Assembly (NCBI GenBank): GCA_003511785.1 | Contig: DOIS01000352.1 | Coordinates: 1 to 21,836 of the forward strand | DNA length: 21,836 nucleotides | Direction: 5' to 3' | Source: Paracoccaceae bacterium | Lineage (GTDB): Bacteria > Pseudomonadota > Alphaproteobacteria > Rhodobacterales > Rhodobacteraceae | Part shown: positions 13,005 to 20,831 of the stretch, piece by piece | Layout of the letters: each line of letters opens with the position of its first letter | How positions within the stretch are numbered: position 1 is the stretch's first letter | The notes under the pieces: model-generated | Seen by the model: only the letters and a program-made list of their open reading frames with translations | The model's database searches: none | Told to the model about the DNA's origin: nothing | Translations under genes and position numbers: made by a program

Positions 13005-13745
13005 ATGGCCGCTCCCTCCCAAACCGCGACGCAACGCTCCCAGCCGCTGCTGGCGATGCTGATCGACGCCGACAACGTGCCCGCCAAACATGCCGAGGCC
13101 ATCCTCAAGGAGGTCGCCGCGATCGGCGAGCCCGCGCTGCGCCGGGTCTATGGCGACTGGACCAGCGGCCGGCTCAAGGGCTGGTCCGACAAGATCCTGT
13201 CGCTGGGCCTGGTCGCGCATCAGCAGACCGCGAACACCTCGGGCAAGAACGCCTCCGACATCGGGCTGGTGATCGACGCGATGGACATTCTCCATGCCGG
13301 GCGGTTCGACGGGTTCGTCCTGGTTTCGTCGGACAGCGATTTCACCAGCCTCGCCAACCGGCTGCGCGAGGACGGGTTGATGGTGATCGGCATCGGCGAG
13401 AAGAAGACGCCGGAACCGCTGCGCAATGTCTGCAACCGTTTCATCTTCATCGAGAACCTCTCGGCCGGGGGCGAGACCCCCGAGACCGGCCGCAGCGGCA
13501 CCGCAAAGGAGGCACCGGCCAAGGCCAAGTCGCTGCTGCTCGACGCGATGGCGCGCATACCGCAGGACGACGAGTGGTTCCAGTTGGGCCAGGTCGGCCA
13601 GGCGGTCACCGCCGCGCATCCCGATTTCGACGCGCGGACCTATGGCAAGTCCAAGCTGAGCGAGCTGGTGGACGCAATCAAGGGGTTCGAGACCCGGCGC
13701 GAGGGCAACAACCTCATGGTGCGCTATACCGCGCCGAAACGCTGA
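13005..13745 (+). CDS. NYN-domain protein with C-terminal OST-HTH/LOTUS-like domain
   Basis: The protein has 246 residues. The N-terminal NYN/PIN-like nuclease domain shows acidic clusters in AMLIDADNVPAKHAEAIL (Asp21, Asp23), NASDIGLVIDAMD and VLVSSDSDFTSLANRLR, the pattern of the PIN-like metal-dependent ribonuclease fold. After a basic linker (GTAKEAPAKAKS), residues about 170-245 look like an OST-HTH/LOTUS domain (EWFQLGQVGQAVTAAHPDFD, then KGFETRREGNNL), which binds RNA in other proteins. RNA cleavage or RNA binding is inferred. It follows apt by 1 nt and may be co-translated. It ends 15 nt from the irr stop. Confidence 0.88.
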   Translation: MAAPSQTATQRSQPLLAMLIDADNVPAKHAEAILKEVAAIGEPALRRVYGDWTSGRLKGWSDKILSLGLVAHQQTANTSGKNASDIGLVIDAMDILHAGRFDGFVLVSSDSDFTSLANRLREDGLMVIGIGEKKTPEPLRNVCNRFIFIENLSAGGETPETGRSGTAKEAPAKAKSLLLDAMARIPQDDEWFQLGQVGQAVTAAHPDFDARTYGKSKLSELVDAIKGFETRREGNNLMVRYTAPKR

Positions 13746-13760
13746 CCCGCGGGGCGCGTT

Positions 13761-14177
13761 TCAGGTCTTGCGCAGCTTGATGACCACCGAAACCGACGCG
13801 ATCTCGGCCCCTTCGGGGGCATCGGGCACGCGTTTCAGCTCCAGTTCCTCCGAGGGCGCGTCGGACAGCCGACCCTCCGCCTCCCAGAAGAAATGTGGGT
13901 GGTCGGTGGTGTTGGTGTCGAAATAGCTGCGCGCGCCGTCCACCGTCACCTCGCGCAAGAGCCCCGCCTCGCAGAAGGCGCGCAGCGTGTTGTAGACCGT
14001 GGCCAGCGACACGCTCGCCCCGTCGGTCTTGGCGGCGTCGAACAGGCTTTCGGCGGTGACGTGGCGGTGCTGGCCATCCCCCACCAGCAGTTCGGCCAGC
14101 GCCAGCCGTTGCCGCGTCGGGCGCAGCCCGGCGGTGCTCAGCCAGTCGGTGGCTCTTTCTGCGGGGTCTGTGGCCAT
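13761..14177 (-). CDS. irr: Iron-responsive transcriptional regulator Irr (Fur family)
   Basis: The protein has 138 residues: an N-terminal winged helix (LRPTRQRLALAELL, VSLATVYNTLRAFCEAGLL) and a C-terminal dimer domain. It has HRH at 37-39 and the DHPHFFWEAEGRL segment with His93 and His95. There is no CxxC zinc site in the C-terminus, as in rhizobial and roseobacter Irr rather than Fur. Irr responds to heme or iron and controls iron and heme genes. It is divergent from fabA, with 176 nt between, a gene order common in Rhodobacterales. The ATG at 14177 has GAGGAG just upstream. The promoter at 14207-14236 overlaps a short dyad that could be an operator. Confidence 0.93.
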   Translation of the reverse strand: MATDPAERATDWLSTAGLRPTRQRLALAELLVGDGQHRHVTAESLFDAAKTDGASVSLATVYNTLRAFCEAGLLREVTVDGARSYFDTNTTDHPHFFWEAEGRLSDAPSEELELKRVPDAPEGAEIASVSVVIKLRKT

Positions 14178-14206
14178 GGTCTCCTCGCGTGTGCTGCGTC
14201 CCTGTC

Positions 14207-14236
14207 CATATAGGGCCGAAGCCCCCCCGGTTTCAA
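14207..14236 (-). promoter_or_regulatory. Putative irr promoter with overlapping dyad
   Basis: On the minus strand, TTGAAA (14231-14236) and TATATG (14207-14212) are separated by 18 nt, a fair sigma-70 match. An inverted repeat TTTCA-AA-TGAAA (14231-14242) overlaps the -35 box. Either could serve autoregulation by Irr; neither matches a motif I can confirm. Confidence 0.55.
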
Positions 14237-14353
14237 ATGAAAATCGGTCGCAACTGCGCGGGCGTTGCAGCCCCGCCTCGCCCTTGCAGGACCGCTTGCG
14301 CCGGTGCTAGGAGGTGTCGGACCGAAACGCCACCAGGCAGGAGACGCCACTGC

Positions 14354-14863
14354 ATGGCCCAATACCCCGCCTTCTTCGACAAGGACGAGCTGCTGAAATG
14401 CGCCCAGGGAGAGCTGTTCGGACCGGGCAACGCGCAGTTGCCCGCGCCGCCGATGCTGATGATGGACCGGATCACCGACGTCTCGGCCGATGGCGGCGCG
14501 TATGGCAAGGGGCATATCACCGCCGAGTTGGACATCACCCCGGACCTGTGGTTCTTCCCCTGCCATTTCCCCGGCAACGAGGTCATGCCCGGCTGCCTGA
14601 TGGTGGACGGGCTGTGGCAGCTGACCGGGTTCAACCTGGGCTGGCGCGGCTGGCAGGGCCAGGGCTTTGCCCTTGGCGCGGGCGAGGTGAAGCTCTCGGG
14701 CATGGTGCGGCCGGACCGCAAGCTGGTCACATACGAGATCGACTTCACCCGCGTCATCGACCGCCGGCTGAAGATGGGCGTTGCCAGCGGCGTGGTGCGC
14801 GCCGATGGTGAGATCGTCTGCGAAGTCACCGATATGAAAGTGGGCCTCGCCGCGCCCAAGTGA
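14354..14863 (+). CDS. fabA: 3-hydroxydecanoyl-ACP dehydratase/isomerase
   Basis: FabA dehydrates 3-hydroxydecanoyl-ACP and isomerises the trans-2 product to cis-3, the branch to unsaturated fatty acids. The 169 residues are of typical length. The catalytic pair is His71 and Asp85 in PCHFPGNEVMPGCLMVDGLW, and the hot-dog fold runs throughout (PAPPMLMMDRITDVS start; LVTYEIDFTRVIDRR). The ATG at 14354 has GGAG about 10 nt upstream. fabB follows after 38 nt. The gene is the first of the fabA-fabB-fabI operon, and the presence of FabA plus FabB indicates the anaerobic unsaturated pathway. Confidence 0.97.
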   Translation: MAQYPAFFDKDELLKCAQGELFGPGNAQLPAPPMLMMDRITDVSADGGAYGKGHITAELDITPDLWFFPCHFPGNEVMPGCLMVDGLWQLTGFNLGWRGWQGQGFALGAGEVKLSGMVRPDRKLVTYEIDFTRVIDRRLKMGVASGVVRADGEIVCEVTDMKVGLAAPK

Positions 14864-14901
14864 GCCGCGCGCGCCGCCCCAAACCGAAAAGGAGTGCGCA
14901 T

Positions 14902-16131
14902 ATGCGCCGTGTCGTCGTCACCGGGCTGGGCATCGTCTCGTCCATCGGAACCAACGCCGAGGAGGTGCGCGCCGCGCTGATGGCAGGCCGGTCGGGCATC
15001 ACCGCCAATGCCGAGATGGCCGAGCACGGCTTTCGCAGCCAGATCGCCGGCACCATCGACCTCGACCCGAAAGAGCACGTGGACAAGCGCACGCTGCGCT
15101 TCATGGGGCCGGGGGCGGCCTATGCCCATATCGCCATGAGCCAGGCCATCGCCGATGCCGGGCTGGAAGAGGCCGACATCGTCAACGAGCGCACCGGCCT
15201 GGTCGCCGGCTCGGGCGGGCCCTCGACCTCGGCCATGCTGGCGGCGCACCAGACCGTGCTCAAGACCGGCGGGACCAAGCGCATCGGCCCCTTCGCGGTG
15301 CCCAAATGCATGTCGTCCACGATCTCGGCCAACCTGGCCACGGCCTTTTCGATCAAGGGCATCAACTATTCCATCACCTCGGCCTGCTCGACCTCGCTGC
15401 ACTGCATCGGCAACGCGGCCGAACAGATCATGATAGGCAAGCAGGACGTGATGTTCGCCGGCGGCGGCGAGGAACTGGACTGGACCCTGTCCTGCCTGTT
15501 CGACGCGATGGGGGCGATGTCGTCGAAATACAACGACACGCCCGAGCGCGCCTCGCGCGCCTTCGATGCCGACCGCGACGGGTTCGTGATCTCGGGCGGC
15601 GGCGGCATCGTGGTGCTGGAAGACCTGGAACGCGCGAAGGCGCGCGGCGCCAAGATCTATGCCGAAGTCACCGGCTTCGCCGCCACTTCGGACGGGCACG
15701 ACATGGTGGCGCCCTCCGGCGAGGGTGGCGAGCGCGCGATGCGGCTTGCGCTGCAAACCCTGCCCGAGGGGCGGGGGATCAGCTATATCAACGCGCATGG
15801 CACCTCGACGCCGGTGGGCGACGTGGGCGAGGTGGAGGCCGTGCGCCGCATCTTCGGTGAAGGATCGGTGCCGCCGATCTCGTCCACCAAGTCGATGACC
15901 GGCCACGCCCAGGGCGCAGCCGGCGCGCTCGAGGCGATCTTCTGCCTGCTCATGCTGGAGCGGGATTTCATCACGCCGTCGATCAACGTCGAGACCCTCG
16001 ACCCGGCCATCACGCCGGGCGAGGTCGCGACCGACCTTGTCGAAAACGCCGGGCTCGACTCGGTGATGACCAACAGTTTCGGCTTCGGCGGCACCAACGG
16101 GTCGATGATCCTCTCCAAGTATAACGGATAA
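14902..16131 (+). CDS. fabB: 3-oxoacyl-ACP synthase I
   Basis: FabB elongates acyl-ACP with malonyl-ACP, including the cis-3 intermediate from FabA. The 409 residues have the KAS thiolase fold. The active-site Cys162 is in ITSACSTSLHCIG, His299 in INAHGTSTPVGD and His335 in STKSMTGHAQGAAGA (Lys330 nearby). The C-terminal NSFGFGGTNGS is intact. I chose ATG 14902 (MRRVVVTGLG) because AAAAGGAG lies 8 nt upstream; a frame extending further up is not family-like. Its TAA is 5 nt before the fabI ATG. Confidence 0.96.
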   Translation: MRRVVVTGLGIVSSIGTNAEEVRAALMAGRSGITANAEMAEHGFRSQIAGTIDLDPKEHVDKRTLRFMGPGAAYAHIAMSQAIADAGLEEADIVNERTGLVAGSGGPSTSAMLAAHQTVLKTGGTKRIGPFAVPKCMSSTISANLATAFSIKGINYSITSACSTSLHCIGNAAEQIMIGKQDVMFAGGGEELDWTLSCLFDAMGAMSSKYNDTPERASRAFDADRDGFVISGGGGIVVLEDLERAKARGAKIYAEVTGFAATSDGHDMVAPSGEGGERAMRLALQTLPEGRGISYINAHGTSTPVGDVGEVEAVRRIFGEGSVPPISSTKSMTGHAQGAAGALEAIFCLLMLERDFITPSINVETLDPAITPGEVATDLVENAGLDSVMTNSFGFGGTNGSMILSKYNG

Positions 16132-16136
16132 GAACC

Positions 16137-16928
16137 ATGTCGGATCTTCTGAAAGGCAAACGCGGTCTCATCATGGGGGTCGCGAATGATCGCTCGATCG
16201 CATGGGGCATCGCCAAGGCCGCGCATGAGGCGGGGGCGGAGCTTGCCTTCACCTACCAGGGCGAGGCGTTCGGAAAGCGGCTGGAGCCTCTGGCCGCCTC
16301 GGTGGGTTCGGACATGCTCTTTGATGCCGATGTGTGCGACGATGCCTCGCTGGACGCGGCCTTCGCCGCGCTGGCGGAGCGTTGGGGGCGGCTGGACTTC
16401 CTGGTCCACGCCATCGCCTATTCCGACAAGACCGAGTTGACCGGGCGGTTCATCAACACCTCCCGCGCCAATTTCAAGCACTCGCTGGAAATCAGCGCCT
16501 ATTCCTTCATCGAGGTGGCCCGCCGCGCGCATCCGCTGATGGAGGAGGCCGGCGGCACCATGCTGACGCTGACCTACCAGGGCTCGAACCGGGTGGTGCC
16601 CAATTACAACGTGATGGGCGTGGCCAAGGCGGCGCTGGAATCGGCCACGCGCTACCTGGCCGACGACCTGGGCCCCGACGGCATCCGCGTCAACGCGATC
16701 TCGCCCGGCCCGATGAAGACGCTGGCCGGCGCGGCGATCGGCGGCGCGCGCAAGACCTTCAAGCACACGGCCGCCAACGCGCCGCTGCGCTCGAACGCGA
16801 CGCTCGAGGCGGTGGGCGGCACCGCCGTCTACCTGATCTTGGACGCGGGCGCCTTCACCACGCGCGAGATCATCAAGATCGACGGCGGCTATCACATCCT
16901 AGGGATGCCGCAACCCGAGAACATCTGA
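16137..16928 (+). CDS. fabI: Enoyl-ACP reductase (NADH)
   Basis: FabI reduces trans-2-enoyl-ACP in each elongation cycle. The 263 residues are a short-chain dehydrogenase with the FabI features: N-terminal nucleotide loop GVANDRSIAWGIAK (14-27), SIAWG replacing the usual TGxxxGIG, and the catalytic Tyr157-x6-Lys164 in YNVMGVAK. The ISPGPMKTLA substrate loop follows at about residue 195. The start has only a weak GGATAAG site and is 5 nt from the fabB stop, so coupling is likely. It ends the fab operon; the following 109 nt show no clear terminator. Confidence 0.96.
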   Translation: MSDLLKGKRGLIMGVANDRSIAWGIAKAAHEAGAELAFTYQGEAFGKRLEPLAASVGSDMLFDADVCDDASLDAAFAALAERWGRLDFLVHAIAYSDKTELTGRFINTSRANFKHSLEISAYSFIEVARRAHPLMEEAGGTMLTLTYQGSNRVVPNYNVMGVAKAALESATRYLADDLGPDGIRVNAISPGPMKTLAGAAIGGARKTFKHTAANAPLRSNATLEAVGGTAVYLILDAGAFTTREIIKIDGGYHILGMPQPENI

Positions 16929-17037
16929 GCCCGCCGCGCGCCAATCCCAGGACGCGCCCCGCCCCGCCGGGCGAGGCTCCACAGACTTTCCTTCCGCCTG
17001 CCGCATCGCTACCACGATCCGGCGGCATCCTGCGGCC

Positions 17038-17394
17038 ATGACACGCCACGACTCGCTCAGCCACATGCCTCACGACACGCCGCCCCCCCGTCGGCCCTCG
17101 CGCCTGTTCCGTTGGACCATCCGCGTCCTGTTCGTGCTGTGCGGGGCGTTCATGCTGCTGGTGCTGCTGTCCGAGCCGCGCGTGAGCGCGCGGGTCTCGG
17201 GCGTGATCGACGAGGCGCGCGCGCTCTGGCTGGCGCCGCCCGCGACCCCGGTGGCCCAAGCTGCCGATACCGGGCTGCGGGTCGGCGTCGCACCGGAGCT
17301 GGACGCGACGGCGGAAACCGAGGCGACGCCCGCGCGCCCGGCGGTCCGCGTTCTGCCGGAAAGCCGGGTGCCGGTACGCCGGGCGGGCGAATGA
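17038..17394 (+). CDS. Small single-pass membrane protein, unknown function
   Basis: The protein has 118 residues. A basic, proline-rich N-terminus (PPPRRPSRLFRW) precedes one hydrophobic segment, IRVLFVLCGAFMLLVLLSEP (residues about 28-47), then an alanine/proline-rich soluble tail with VPVRRAGE at the end. It is predicted to be a type II inner-membrane protein with the tail in the periplasm. No family recognised. A shorter start at 17065 (MPHDTPPPRR) is possible; neither has a strong ribosome site. Its stop is 1 nt from the restored stop of the nitronate monooxygenase gene on the opposite strand, which supports that gene's original end. Confidence 0.65.
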   Translation: MTRHDSLSHMPHDTPPPRRPSRLFRWTIRVLFVLCGAFMLLVLLSEPRVSARVSGVIDEARALWLAPPATPVAQAADTGLRVGVAPELDATAETEATPARPAVRVLPESRVPVRRAGE

Positions 17395-17395
17395 C

Positions 17396-18470
17396 CTAGG
17401 CCGCGTCGCGCGCCGCCTCCAGCTCGCGTTCCAGCGCCGCCATCAGCTCTGCCGCCGGAAGGGCCCGCGCCCGTGGCGCCCCCCTGCCCGGCCCATTGCG
17501 CGGCAAAGCCCGTTTCGCCCGCGGCCTTCGCGGCGGCAAACAGCGCCTTGCCCGCGTCATAGGCCACCGGGTAGTCGGGTGCCGCCGCCTCCTGCCCCTC
17601 GGCCCAGGTCACGAAACCGTTGCCCAGGCAGCGCGCGGGCCGGCCCGAGAGGGCGCGCGTCAGCCGCGTGGCCCGGCCCTCGGGCCCGGTCAGCGCGGCG
17701 CGACAGGCGGCATCCGCCGCGCTTTCCTCGCAGGCGATGAAGGCGGTGCCCAGCTGCGCCAACGCGGCCCCCGCCGCCAGAGCCCGGGCCACGTCGGCGC
17801 CGGACATGAGGCCACCCGCCGCGATCACAGGCAGCTCCAGCCGTTCGGCCAGAGTCCGGGTCAGGTCCAGCGTGGGCAGGCCCTCGTCCGGCCCCTCGGG
17901 GGCGAAAATGCCGCGATGCCCGCCCGCCTCGATGCCCTGCGCGATTACCGCGTCCATCCCGGCCGCCTGCAAGGCCAGCGCCTCCTGAAGCGAGGTGGCG
18001 CTGGCGATCAGCCGGGCGCCGGTGTCGCGCAACGCCTCCAGCACCAAGGCGGGTGGCAGGCCGAAATGAAACGAGACCACCTCGGGCCGCTCCTCGACCA
18101 GCATCTCGGCCATGGGCGCGTCATCGGCGAAGGAGACGTAAGGCACACCCAGCGTCCGGGGCGGCTCGGGCCCGAAGCGCTCGAAGAGCGGCGTCAGCCG
18201 CTCCAGCCACGCCGCCTCGCGGGCGGGATCGCGCACGGGCGGGCGGTGGCAGAACAGGTTGACGTTCAACGGCTGCGCGCCCAGCCGGCGCGCGGCGCGG
18301 ATCATCTCGCGCGCCTCCTCCACCGTCGCGGCGCCAAGACCCAACGAGCCCAGCCCGCCGGCCTGGCTGACCGCGGCGGCAAGCGCGGGCGTGGACACGT
18401 CCGCCATCGGCGCCTGGATGATGGGCAGACGCAGGGCCAGCCGGCCCAGCGCGCCCTGGGTCTCGGCCAT
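17396..18470 (-). CDS. Nitronate monooxygenase, frameshifted near the C-terminus
   Basis: The enzyme oxidises alkyl nitronates with FMN (2-nitropropane dioxygenase family). The N-terminus reads LRLPIIQAPMADVSTPALA; FMN-site motifs are AVIAQGIEAGGHRG, LPVIAAGGLMSGADVARAL and AALAQLGTAFIACEES. Up to about residue 328 the frame is intact. A run of six C at 17479-17484 (six G on the coding strand) shifts the frame, and the shifted frame reads on to 17070. With five G the protein would continue to a TAG at 17396-17398 and end APRARALPAAELMAAL then ERELEAARDAA, giving 357 residues. So one extra base, real or a sequence error, removes the last 28 residues. It lies 3 nt downstream of slyD in the same direction. 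Confidence 0.85.
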
Positions 18471-18473
18471 GGC

Positions 18474-18902
18474 TTACTTGATCTCGACCAGTTCCACGTC
18501 GAAGACCAGGTCCTTGCCTGCCAGCGGGTGGTTGGCGTCGAGCGTGACCGCGTCGTCCTTCACTTCGACCACGGTGACCGGCATCACCTGGCCATCGGGA
18601 CTCTGCATCTGAAGCTGGATACCTTCCTCGAGCGGGATCTCGTCGGGGATGTTCGAGCGCGGGATGTCCTGGCGCATCTCGGGGTTGACCTGGCCATAGG
18701 CCTCGTCGCAGGGCACCTGCACCTGTTTCTTCTCGCCCACTTCCATGCCGGGCATGGCGGCGTCGAGCCCGCCGATGATCTGGCCCGACCCCACGGTGAA
18801 TTCCAGCGGATCGCGCCCTTCGGAACTGTCGAAGGTCTGCCCGTCGGTGAGCGTCCCCGTGTAGTGGATTTTGACGGTGTCGCCGTTCTTGACCTGGCTC
18901 AT
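18474..18902 (-). CDS. slyD: FKBP-type peptidyl-prolyl cis-trans isomerase (SlyD-like)
   Basis: The protein has 142 residues with the SlyD arrangement: an FKBP domain split by an IF (insert-in-flap) domain. FKBP parts are VKIHYTGTLTDGQTFDSSEG, IIGGLDAAMPGMEVGEK and the C-terminal LVFDVELVEI. The IF insert is about residues 70-125 (PRSNIPDEIPLEEGIQLQMQ). It catalyses proline isomerisation and acts as a chaperone. It lacks the His-rich metal-binding tail of the E. coli protein, which is common outside enterobacteria. The ATG at 18902 follows a weak GGA site. A double hairpin (18997-19042) lies upstream, between this gene and the divergent HAD gene. The nitronate monooxygenase gene follows. Confidence 0.92.
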   Translation of the reverse strand: MSQVKNGDTVKIHYTGTLTDGQTFDSSEGRDPLEFTVGSGQIIGGLDAAMPGMEVGEKKQVQVPCDEAYGQVNPEMRQDIPRSNIPDEIPLEEGIQLQMQSPDGQVMPVTVVEVKDDAVTLDANHPLAGKDLVFDVELVEIK

Positions 18903-18996
18903 GTTGCGTCCAATCTGTCTGTTGCGCCCGCGTCACGCAGGCAAGAAAGCCGAAACGTAACCATCCCGGCCCCGATCCGCAACCAAAGGCCGGGGC

Positions 18997-19042
18997 CAAA
19001 TTTTCCTTGAAAATTTGACCAAATCTTTCGCCGAAAGATTTG
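18997..19042. repeat. Tandem double hairpin with 3-nt loops, copy C
   Basis: CAAATTTTC, loop CTT, GAAAATTTG (18997-19017), then CAAATCTTTC, loop GCC, GAAAGATTTG (19020-19042). Here the pair lies between divergent genes (slyD minus, HAD plus), so it is not simply a terminator. A TTG that could be read as an upstream start of the HAD frame falls at 19040, inside the second stem, and is unlikely to be used. Confidence 0.85.
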
Positions 19043-19114
19043 CGCCGGGCGGCGCCGGGCGGACCTTTCCAGTCGGGCGGGCCTGTGCCAAGTTGCCGGC
19101 AAGGGGGACAGACC

Positions 19115-19801
19115 ATAACCATCTCCACCTGCGTTTTCGACGCCTACGGCACCCTGTTCGACGTTTCGGCCGCCGCCCGCCGCGCTGCGACCGAGCCGGA
19201 ATTCGCCGCGCTCTCAGGGGTTTGGCCCGCGCTGGCCGAGGATTGGCGGCGCAAGCAGCTGGAATACAGCTGGCTGCGCGCGGTGACCGGCGACCATGTG
19301 GATTTCTGGCAGGTGACGCAGGACGGGCTGGACTGGGCTCTGGCGGCGGCGGGGCTGACCGGCGACACCGCCTTGCGCCAGCGGCTGCTCGACCTCTACC
19401 GCGAGCTCGACACCTACCCCGAGGTGCCCGCCATGCTCGCGGCGCTGAAATCCGGCGGCCGGCAGGTGGCGATTCTCTCCAACGGCGCGCCGGAGATGCT
19501 GGCCGATGCCGTGGCTTCGGCCGGGATCGGGGACCGGCTCGACGCGGTGCTCAGCGTCGAGGCGGTGGGCGTGTTCAAGCCCTCGGCCCGGGTCTATGAC
19601 CTGGTCGGCGCGCGGCTGGGCTGCGCGCGCAAGGCGGTGCTGTTCGTGTCCTCGAACGGCTGGGACGCCTGCGCCGCCGCCGGCTACGGCTTCGCGACCG
19701 CCTGGGTCAACCGCGCGGGCGCGCCGCCGGACCGGCTGGGCGGGGCACCGGATCACGTGCTGGACGATCTTTCGGGCATTCCGGCCCTGGCGGGGCTGTG
19801 A
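19115..19801 (+). CDS. Haloacid dehalogenase, type II (ATA at the expected start)
   Basis: The protein has 228 residues. Type II haloacid dehalogenases hydrolyse L-2-haloacids through an aspartyl intermediate. The nucleophile Asp is in CVFDAYGTLFDV (about residue 9), the second motif is AILSNGAPEM, the Lys is in VFKPSARVYDLV, and the fourth motif is FVSSNGWDACAAAGYG. The expected start is at 19115, where the codon is ATA (reads TISTCVFDAYG next) and GGGGG lies about 7 nt upstream. An ATG there would be MTISTCVFD, typical of the family. ATA is not a normal start, so it may be a mutation, a rare start, or the frame starts at GTG 19085. The stop overlaps the next ATG (TGATG). Confidence 0.8.
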   Translation: MTISTCVFDAYGTLFDVSAAARRAATEPEFAALSGVWPALAEDWRRKQLEYSWLRAVTGDHVDFWQVTQDGLDWALAAAGLTGDTALRQRLLDLYRELDTYPEVPAMLAALKSGGRQVAILSNGAPEMLADAVASAGIGDRLDAVLSVEAVGVFKPSARVYDLVGARLGCARKAVLFVSSNGWDACAAAGYGFATAWVNRAGAPPDRLGGAPDHVLDDLSGIPALAGL

Positions 19802-20802
19802 TGGACGCGCGCGCGCCCCGGGCGGCCCCGGATCTCGCCATGATCCACGCCGCCGCCAGCCGGCTCGAGGGCGAGGCCCGGCGCACCCCGCTTCTCGCCT
19901 CGCCCTTCCTCGACGAGATCGCCGGGCGCCGGGTGCTGGTCAAGCCCGAGTGCCTGCAACACACCGGCAGCTTCAAGTTCCGCGGCGCCTGGTCGGCGGT
20001 CTCGGCGCTGGACCCCGCGACCCGGGCGCGCGGCGTGCTGGCCTATTCCAGCGGCAACCACGCCCAGGGCATCGCGCTGGCCGCAGCCCGCCATCGCGTG
20101 CCGTCGGTGATCGTCATGCCGTCCGACGCCCCGCAGCTCAAGATCGCCAACACCCGCGCGCTGGGGGCCGAGGTGGTGCTTTACGACCGGGCGACCGAGG
20201 CGCGCGAGGAGATCGGCGCGCGTCTGGCGGAGGCGCGCGGGCTCACGCTGATCAAACCCTATGACGAACCGCAGGTGATCGCGGGACAGGCCAGCGTCGG
20301 GCTCGAGATTGCCGAACAGGCGGCGGCAGAGGGGGTGGCCCGCGCCGATGTGCTGGTCTGCTGCGGTGGCGGCGGGCTGACCTCGGGCGTGGCCCTGGCG
20401 CTGGAGGGGCACGCGCCGGGGCTGCGCGCCCGGCCGGTGGAGCCCGAGGGCTTCGACGACACCGCGCGCTCGCTCGCCTCGGGGCGGATCGAGACCAACG
20501 CGGCCAGCTCGGGCAATATCTGCGACGCGATCCTGACCCCCGCCCCGGGCGAGATCACCTTTCCGGTCATGGCCCGGCTCTGCGGCCCGGGCCTGGCGGT
20601 GAGCGAGGACGAGGCGCGCCGCGCCATGGCGCTGGCCTTCACCCGGCTCAAGATCGTGCTCGAGCCGGGCGGCGCCGTGGCGCTGGCCGCCGCGCTGTTC
20701 CGTCCCGAGGCCGTGCAGGGCGACGCGGTGATCGCCGTGGCCTCCGGCGGCAACGTGGACGCGACCACGTTCAGCGAGGCGCTGGCGCGGTTCGGGACGT
20801 GA
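19801..20802 (+). CDS. Threonine/serine dehydratase, PLP-dependent
   Basis: The protein has 333 residues of fold type II PLP enzymes. The PLP lysine is Lys59 in HTGSFKFRGA; the glycine-rich phosphate loop is CCGGGGLTSGV (188-196); SSGNHAQG (83-90) is the serine/threonine dehydratase signature; and VASGGNVDA is near the C-terminus. It is a biosynthetic-type short form without the C-terminal regulatory ACT domain, so it could be a threonine dehydratase, serine racemase or a related lyase. The exact substrate cannot be fixed from sequence. The ATG at 19801 overlaps the HAD stop, and pcaD follows after 29 nt, so the three genes form one operon. ATG is preferred over GTG 19798. Confidence 0.9.
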   Translation: MDARAPRAAPDLAMIHAAASRLEGEARRTPLLASPFLDEIAGRRVLVKPECLQHTGSFKFRGAWSAVSALDPATRARGVLAYSSGNHAQGIALAAARHRVPSVIVMPSDAPQLKIANTRALGAEVVLYDRATEAREEIGARLAEARGLTLIKPYDEPQVIAGQASVGLEIAEQAAAEGVARADVLVCCGGGGLTSGVALALEGHAPGLRARPVEPEGFDDTARSLASGRIETNAASSGNICDAILTPAPGEITFPVMARLCGPGLAVSEDEARRAMALAFTRLKIVLEPGGAVALAAALFRPEAVQGDAVIAVASGGNVDATTFSEALARFGT

Positions 20803-20831
20803 GCGCCGCCGACACCGAAAGGAGCACTGCC

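Noticed and set aside
17070..17396. The extended C-terminus of the nitronate monooxygenase frame on the minus strand
   Set aside because: It is antisense to the small membrane protein gene, is Gly/Arg-rich low-complexity text, and is explained by the extra G in the six-G run.
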